Source: Hymenobacter sp. BT188
GTDB lineage: Bacteria; Bacteroidota; Bacteroidia; Cytophagales; Hymenobacteraceae
Direction: 5' to 3'
Length of the DNA stretch: 64,000 nt
NCBI RefSeq assembly: GCF_014333585.1
Contig: NZ_JACSCW010000006.1
Location: forward strand, 1 to 64,000
Positions 59,402 to 64,000 of the stretch are shown in pieces (within the stretch, counting starts at the first letter, position 1; each line of letters starts with the position of its first letter). Under the pieces are notes generated by a model that saw only the letters and a list, made by a program, of their open reading frames with translations, ran no database searches and was not told the DNA's origin. A program made the translations under genes and the position numbers.

Positions 59402-59442
59402 GGTGGTCATTAAAAGGGAAGTTGCAAGTTAGAAAGTCAAAG

Positions 59443-60126
59443 TTAATTTTTTCGTTTTACCGGCTGAGCCGGTTGCCGAGTGCGGGGTGCCGGACGAGTT
59501 GTTGCCGGCGCGTCAGCAGCTTCAGCATTTACGCCATCGGTGGGCGTAGCAGGCGTTTCTACCGTCTGGACTGAGCCCTTGGTACCAAGTTGGTTTTTCT
59601 CTTCAGAAGCCAACCCCAACTCCTCCAATACGAATTCAGTGTAGTCATGCACTGGATTTGTGTAAAGCATGGTTAAATCACCAGCCTTATCAAATACAAT
59701 CGCGAGTTGTTTTTTCTTAGCCACTCGTTCAATGGCTTCAAATACCTGGTCCTGAACAGGTTTTGTTAGTTCTTGACGCTTTTTAAACAGCTGTCCTTCA
59801 AAACCAAAAATCTTATTTTGATAAGCTTTAATCTCCTGTTCCTTTTTCAGAATTTCATCTTGCCGCTTCTTTTTTGCGGCTTCTGTTAGTAACACCTCTT
59901 CTGCCTGATAAGTGCGATATAGCTTATCAAGATCCTTCTTTTGATTCTCGATATCCTTCTGCCAGTTGCCAGACAGTGTATTTAACTCCTGCTGTGCAGC
60001 AGCATAGGCCGGCAATTTTCCCATCACGAATTCGGAATCTACGTACCCGAATTTTTGCGCCTGGGCTGTAGAAGCCGTTAGCAGTACTGCTAGTGAAAGA
60101 AAAAAAGAATAGAGTAGCTTTTTCAT
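59443..60126 (-). CDS. OmpH/Skp-family periplasmic chaperone, paralogue
   Basis: Encodes 227 residues: signal peptide MKKLLYSFFLSLAVLLTASTAQ, coiled-coil-like Skp domain (FGYVDSEFVMGKLPAYAAAQQ, KDLDKLYRTYQAEEVLLTEAAK) and a Pro/Ala/Arg-rich C-terminus (TRPAPRTRQPAQPVKRKN). It lies between bamA and the other ompH, with short gaps, in the conserved uppS-bamA-ompH-ompH order. Confidence 0.9.
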   Translation of the reverse strand: MKKLLYSFFLSLAVLLTASTAQAQKFGYVDSEFVMGKLPAYAAAQQELNTLSGNWQKDIENQKKDLDKLYRTYQAEEVLLTEAAKKKRQDEILKKEQEIKAYQNKIFGFEGQLFKKRQELTKPVQDQVFEAIERVAKKKQLAIVFDKAGDLTMLYTNPVHDYTEFVLEELGLASEEKNQLGTKGSVQTVETPATPTDGVNAEAADAPATTRPAPRTRQPAQPVKRKN

Positions 60127-60164
60127 GGCGACGACTTTAAGAACCCAGCTAACTGGCTAATGAA

Positions 60165-62681
60165 TTAGCGAATCTGCTGGCCGATTATAAAGTGGAAAAT
60201 CCCCTCCTTTTTAGTCTGGCCAGGCACCGTATCAAGCGGCAGACCATAGTCAAAACCGAGCAAACCGAATGCCGACATGAATATGCGGGCACCAACACCT
60301 ACCGAACGGTACAGCTTATAAGGGTTGTAGTTGGTGTATTGATCAAAGGAATTACCTGCTTCCGCAAAGCTCAAGACATATACAGTAGCTGCCGGATTAA
60401 GCGACACTGGATAACGTAGCTCCATTACGTATTTATTGTAAGCCACACCCCCACTTGATGACTGCCGAGCCGTAGGAATGGCGGTGGCGTCGCCGGGGTC
60501 ACCATAGCCCCGCAAACCAATGAACTCGGTACCAACTAAGAAGTTGGCTGCTCCGCCAAAGCCCAATCCGGCACCACCCATCTTGAATCGCTCGAAAGGC
60601 CCTATCTGCCGGTCGGAGTAGGAGCCAATATAGCCGAAGTGTGCTCGAGAGTTTAATACTAGCTTACCTACAATAGGTGTAAACCACGAAGCATCAAACA
60701 TCCACTTATGAAACTCAACCCATTCATTCACGGAAGGGTGCGCCCCTTTAAACACCGAATAAGGAGGAGTCAGGTTCAGACTTAGTGACAGCGACGAACC
60801 GCGACGAGTATACGTCGGATTGTCGATGCTATTGCGTGACAAAGTTGTATTCAGCGTGATATTGTTGGCATTACCCGTACCATTTTTGAAGAACTCAGTG
60901 CCAAAAGCAGAGTAATTATTCAACTTATATTGGCTAATGGAAAGCGAGTTAGTCAACGTGAAATAATCATCAGGAAAGCGTAACTGCCGTCCTAGGCCGA
61001 TAGATGCGCTATTCACTTTTATAAAGCGATCTGAACTAGCATCTAATGCTTGTCCCAAACGCTGAATACTTTTGTTTAGGCTAAAGGTGAGCGAGTTACG
61101 TTTGCGACCACCCAGCCAAGGCTCTGTGAAGGAAAAAGAATAAGCTTGGTACTGTAATCCGTTTGCCTGAATATTCAGTGCCAACCGTTGGCCATCACCG
61201 GCTGGTACGGGTTTCCAATTGCTAAAATCCCCCGCTTTACGAAGCGAAAAGTTGTTGAAAACCAAGCCTACCGTACCAATGAAGCCAGCAAAGCCACCCC
61301 AACCGCCCGAAAGCGTAATCTGGTCAGAAGGCTTCTCAACTACTGTGTAGTTAATATCTACTGTGCCTTCAGCAGGATTAGGGACAGGATTAATGCCGAC
61401 TTTTTCTGGGTCAAAATAGCCAAGTGTAGAAATCTCCCGCTGTGAACGAATCAATAACTCCCGATTGAATTTATCACCCGGCAGCGTACGCAGTTCACGG
61501 CGCAATACATGGTCACTGGTTTTTGTGTTACCAGCAATATTTACTTCTTTAATACGAGCCTGAACACCTTCACTTATGCGCATCTCTAAGTCAATAGAGT
61601 CACCTTCAATCTTGGTTTCAACCGCATCAATATTGAAAAACAGGTAACCGTCATTCATGTAGAGCGACTGCACATCTTGACCGGTAGGGTTGTAGCTGAT
61701 GCGCTTCTCAAGCTCTTCCTTATTGTAAACGCTTCCCTTCTTGATACCTAGCACAGAGGCTAGCGTCTTATCATCGTACAGATAGTTACCGTTCCAGGTG
61801 ATATTGCGGAAGTAATACTTCGGTCCTTCATCCACAGTAATTCGCAAGGCCAGACCGTCCTCCTGCCGAATCAAAGTATCAGCAACGATAACAGCATCTC
61901 GGTAGCCTTCAGCATTATAGAATTCTAATAGCTTCAGCTTATCCTCTTCGTATTCAGCACGCTGGAATTTACCAGCCGTCAGCAGCTTATATGACTTTTT
62001 AGCCTTTGTTTTCTTTAGCTTCTTTTGGAGCTTACTATCAGAAAACGCCTCATTACCTTCGAAAGCAATGTCACGAATGCGGATTTTATCACCTTTATCT
62101 ACTTTAATTTTTAGTACTACGCTATTCGACAAGCTCGAATCGGGTACCTGTGTGATGTTTACTTTGGCATCCAGAAAACCCTTATTCGTGTAGAATTTGC
62201 GCACCTGAGTGCGCGTGTTATTCAATAGTGCGTCCGTAACCACTTTACCCCGGATAAGCTTGATCTTGTCCCGTAGCTCATCACCCTGGCTCTTGCTGAT
62301 GCCTACAAAATCGAACTTAGAAAGGCGAGGACGCTCACTCAGGAAGAAGTCGAGAAAAACGCGCTGTCCGTCTATGCGAGTAACAGACACGCTCACATCA
62401 CCGAGGATGCCTTGCTCCCACAAGCGGCGAATGGCTTTACCAATCTCCTCCCCTGGAATAGTTATCGGGTCGCCTACCCGCAGTCCAGTTATTCCAATCA
62501 GCGTATTTGCATCCAGATAGCGCGCTCCACTAATAGTAATGCCCCCCAGCTCGTAACGCTGAGGCTCGGCAGGCGCTGATGCAGGCGCAGGCGTTTGGGC
62601 ACGCAATTGTCCAACGCCAACTAATCCAAGCGACAATGTGAGGGCTAACAGCCTGATAAATCTATTGAGAGAAGCAATCAT
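60165..62681 (-). CDS. bamA: outer-membrane protein assembly factor BamA
   Basis: Encodes 838 residues: signal peptide MIASLNRFIRLLALTLSLGL, several POTRA repeats (GITISGARYLDANTLIGITGL, GIAFEGNEAF-type segments, KEVNIAGNTKTSDHVLRRELRT), then a 16-strand-type barrel with YRSVGVGARIFMSAFGLLGFDYGL and a final strand ending FHFIIGQQIR. Inserts barrels into the outer membrane. Between uppS and ompH. Confidence 0.96.
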   Translation of the reverse strand: MIASLNRFIRLLALTLSLGLVGVGQLRAQTPAPASAPAEPQRYELGGITISGARYLDANTLIGITGLRVGDPITIPGEEIGKAIRRLWEQGILGDVSVSVTRIDGQRVFLDFFLSERPRLSKFDFVGISKSQGDELRDKIKLIRGKVVTDALLNNTRTQVRKFYTNKGFLDAKVNITQVPDSSLSNSVVLKIKVDKGDKIRIRDIAFEGNEAFSDSKLQKKLKKTKAKKSYKLLTAGKFQRAEYEEDKLKLLEFYNAEGYRDAVIVADTLIRQEDGLALRITVDEGPKYYFRNITWNGNYLYDDKTLASVLGIKKGSVYNKEELEKRISYNPTGQDVQSLYMNDGYLFFNIDAVETKIEGDSIDLEMRISEGVQARIKEVNIAGNTKTSDHVLRRELRTLPGDKFNRELLIRSQREISTLGYFDPEKVGINPVPNPAEGTVDINYTVVEKPSDQITLSGGWGGFAGFIGTVGLVFNNFSLRKAGDFSNWKPVPAGDGQRLALNIQANGLQYQAYSFSFTEPWLGGRKRNSLTFSLNKSIQRLGQALDASSDRFIKVNSASIGLGRQLRFPDDYFTLTNSLSISQYKLNNYSAFGTEFFKNGTGNANNITLNTTLSRNSIDNPTYTRRGSSLSLSLNLTPPYSVFKGAHPSVNEWVEFHKWMFDASWFTPIVGKLVLNSRAHFGYIGSYSDRQIGPFERFKMGGAGLGFGGAANFLVGTEFIGLRGYGDPGDATAIPTARQSSSGGVAYNKYVMELRYPVSLNPAATVYVLSFAEAGNSFDQYTNYNPYKLYRSVGVGARIFMSAFGLLGFDYGLPLDTVPGQTKKEGIFHFIIGQQIR

Positions 62682-62690
62682 TCTAAAAAC

Positions 62691-63437
62691 TTACGAAACG
62701 GTTAGTTGCTCACTGGTTTTGCCAAAACGGCGCTCGCGCCGCTGATAGGACTGAATGGCATCATAGAAATGTTCACGCCGAAAGTCAGGCCACAACAAAT
62801 CAGTGATATAAAGTTCAGTATAAGCCAGTTGCCAAAGCAAAAAGTTACTGATACGCTGCTCTCCGCTAGTCCGAATAAGCAACTCAGGGTCAGGAATGCT
62901 CCCCGTAGCAAGGTATTGGGCTATTGTGGCCTCATTTACAGCGGTAGGCTCCAATCGGCCAGCAGCCACCTCTTCGCTAATGCGGCGCATGGCCTGAGTC
63001 AGGTCCCAGCGCCCGCTATAGCTTAAAGCCAGTACAAGCGTCATACGGGTGCCGGCGCGGGTCAATTCCTTCGCTTCAGCTAGTTCACGCTGACAGGATG
63101 CTGGCAAACTATCAATCTGCCCAATAGACTCGAGCCGAATACCATTTTTAAGTAAAGTCGGTGTTTCTTGGCGAATAGTATGTACCAACAACTGCATCAG
63201 GGCTGTCACTTCATAGGCTGGCCGGGCCCAGTTTTCGGTCGAAAAAGCGTAGAGCGTTAGGTACGCAATGCCCAGTTCGGCTGCCGCTTCCACTGTATCC
63301 CGCACAGCCGTAATGGCGCTCTGGTGACCAAAAATGCGTAGGCCACCTTTTTGCTTAGCCCAGCGGCCATTACCATCCATGATAACGGCTACGTGGGCGG
63401 GTAAATTCTGAGAGTCAACTTCGGACCTAGAGGCCAT
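62691..63437 (-). CDS. uppS: isoprenyl transferase (undecaprenyl diphosphate synthase)
   Basis: Encodes 248 residues. cis-prenyltransferase motifs: VAVIMDGNGRWAKQKG with the catalytic Asp, TLYAFSTENWARP, ALSYSGRWDLTQAMRR and DPELLIRTSGEQRISNFLLWQLAYTEL. Makes the undecaprenyl carrier for cell-wall sugars. It lies 9 nt before bamA on the same strand. Confidence 0.96.
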   Translation of the reverse strand: MASRSEVDSQNLPAHVAVIMDGNGRWAKQKGGLRIFGHQSAITAVRDTVEAAAELGIAYLTLYAFSTENWARPAYEVTALMQLLVHTIRQETPTLLKNGIRLESIGQIDSLPASCQRELAEAKELTRAGTRMTLVLALSYSGRWDLTQAMRRISEEVAAGRLEPTAVNEATIAQYLATGSIPDPELLIRTSGEQRISNFLLWQLAYTELYITDLLWPDFRREHFYDAIQSYQRRERRFGKTSEQLTVS

Positions 63438-63521
63438 TGCTATTTTTTGCGTAAAGAGGCTGCAAGTTACGCAAATGGTTGCATTTGCCTTCCGTCGGAA
63501 TGAGCGCTACTCCTCTGCGCT

Positions 63522-64000
63522 TTAGTCGGGGCAATAAATTTTATAGAATGTATAGGAGATGCTTACACCATTATAGAAATACCAATCCTTGGTATTCCGA
63601 TTTGCTATGAATGCATTTTCGTTGCTTAGATGATCTAATTTATCTGTAAAGGTTTTGCGAGCCCCAGCTTCCAACCCCAGGTTCCACCTAGGTGATAATG
63701 CATACTTTATTCCCGCACCAACTGGAATAGCAACACCTAGCATACCTCCACTGGTATTGGGAATATTAAAGCTTTGCCCTTCGAAAGTCGTTTTTGTATT
63801 GGCATAAAATCCTGCAACGCCAATAAACACATAAGGCGTGAAGTGAATCTTATCCTTTCGGTTATGATAATTGAAAAAGTTGTATTCCAATACGCCAGAC
63901 ACCTCAGCCAGACCACCCTTCATAGTAGCTTGCCGATAACTATGTAATGGTGCTGTCGCATCATTTACGCCTTGTACATTCTCATCGTTCGCTTGGAGCA
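63522..64000 (-). CDS. outer-membrane beta-barrel protein, DUF6089-like (partial)
   Basis: The C-terminal ~158 residues; the 5' end lies beyond the right edge. Beta strands such as EVSGVLEYNFFNYHNRKDKIHF, PYVFIGVAGFYANTKTTFEG and RWNLGLEAGARKTFTDKLDHL match the DUF6089 pattern found beside uppS-bamA in Bacteroidota. An internal ATG at 63923 is not the start: the frame is open from the edge. Possible outer-membrane barrel of unknown role. Confidence 0.75.
   Translation of the reverse strand, partial: LQANDENVQGVNDATAPLHSYRQATMKGGLAEVSGVLEYNFFNYHNRKDKIHFTPYVFIGVAGFYANTKTTFEGQSFNIPNTSGGMLGVAIPVGAGIKYALSPRWNLGLEAGARKTFTDKLDHLSNENAFIANRNTKDWYFYNGVSISYTFYKIYCPD

Noticed and set aside
306..62547. 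The GCCCCCC repeat read as a CRISPR or a simple GC-tract effect
   Set aside because: Copies are scattered and not regularly spaced, so not CRISPR; the A/T-rich 5' flank and 3' AG are too consistent for random homopolymer tracts.
1..64000. tRNA, rRNA, transposase or prophage genes
   Set aside because: I looked for them and saw no cloverleaf-like or ribosomal sequence, and no recognisable mobility protein.

Overview
The window looks like chromosomal DNA of a Bacteroidota member of the Cytophagales, most likely Hymenobacter or a close relative. This rests on gliding-motility lipoproteins gldB and gldD, the order mutY-ssb-gldD, an HU/RNase G/TPR block with a 29-residue COX24-like protein, the uppS-bamA-ompH-ompH block, promoters of the Bacteroidota type (TANNTTTG), and almost no Shine-Dalgarno sequences. 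No tRNA, rRNA, CRISPR, transposase or prophage genes were recognised.

Layout. 1-6.3 kb: end of an unidentified gene, a small DUF2251-like gene, uvrA, an AT-rich island with a broken HEPN-like gene, a DUF1905/YdeI-type protein and an SGNH hydrolase, with two REP-like palindromes. 6.5-13.5 kb: two paralogous secreted alpha/beta hydrolases (the second without the nucleophile serine), a multiply broken STN-domain surface-protein gene, an MFS exporter and a 650-bp gene-free gap. 13.5-18.3 kb: ECF sigma factor with a small partner, nth, a glycosyltransferase, gldB and a beta-barrel protein. 18.3-26.4 kb: RNase G, COX24-like protein, TPR protein, HU, then divergently mutY, ssb, gldD, recG. 26.4-36.7 kb: a small secreted protein, a 483-residue secreted protein of unknown role, and a fatty-acid beta-oxidation locus (fadE, fadA, fadN, a MarR regulator, acyl-CoA ligase) ordered like Bacillus subtilis fadNAE. 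36.8-50.2 kb: a divergent arginase-fold protein, cytochrome b5-like protein, murQ, a conserved unknown, a small lipoprotein, GTPases der and era, hemH, a TauE-type transporter, a PRC-barrel protein, cysteine desulfurase, glmM and mazG. 50.3-57.6 kb: an ExbB-ExbD-ExbD-TonB-TonB cluster followed by a small membrane protein, a PstS-like lipoprotein and a large TPR protein. 57.6-64 kb: rluD-type gene, two ompH, bamA, uppS and a partial DUF6089-like barrel.

The strongest unexplained signal is not a gene. A short asymmetric sequence, core GCCCCCC with an A/T-rich 5' flank and usually AG after it (consensus roughly AAWTTGCCCCCCAG), occurs about 50 times by hand count, split about evenly between strands, in coding and non-coding DNA. 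Inverted pairs form several intrinsic terminators, as DNA-uptake sequences do in Neisseria and Pasteurellaceae. One copy with an extra C coincides with a frameshift in a pseudogene. A second regulatory signal is a nearly identical 23-24-nt promoter/operator element in front of the marR gene and of fadE.
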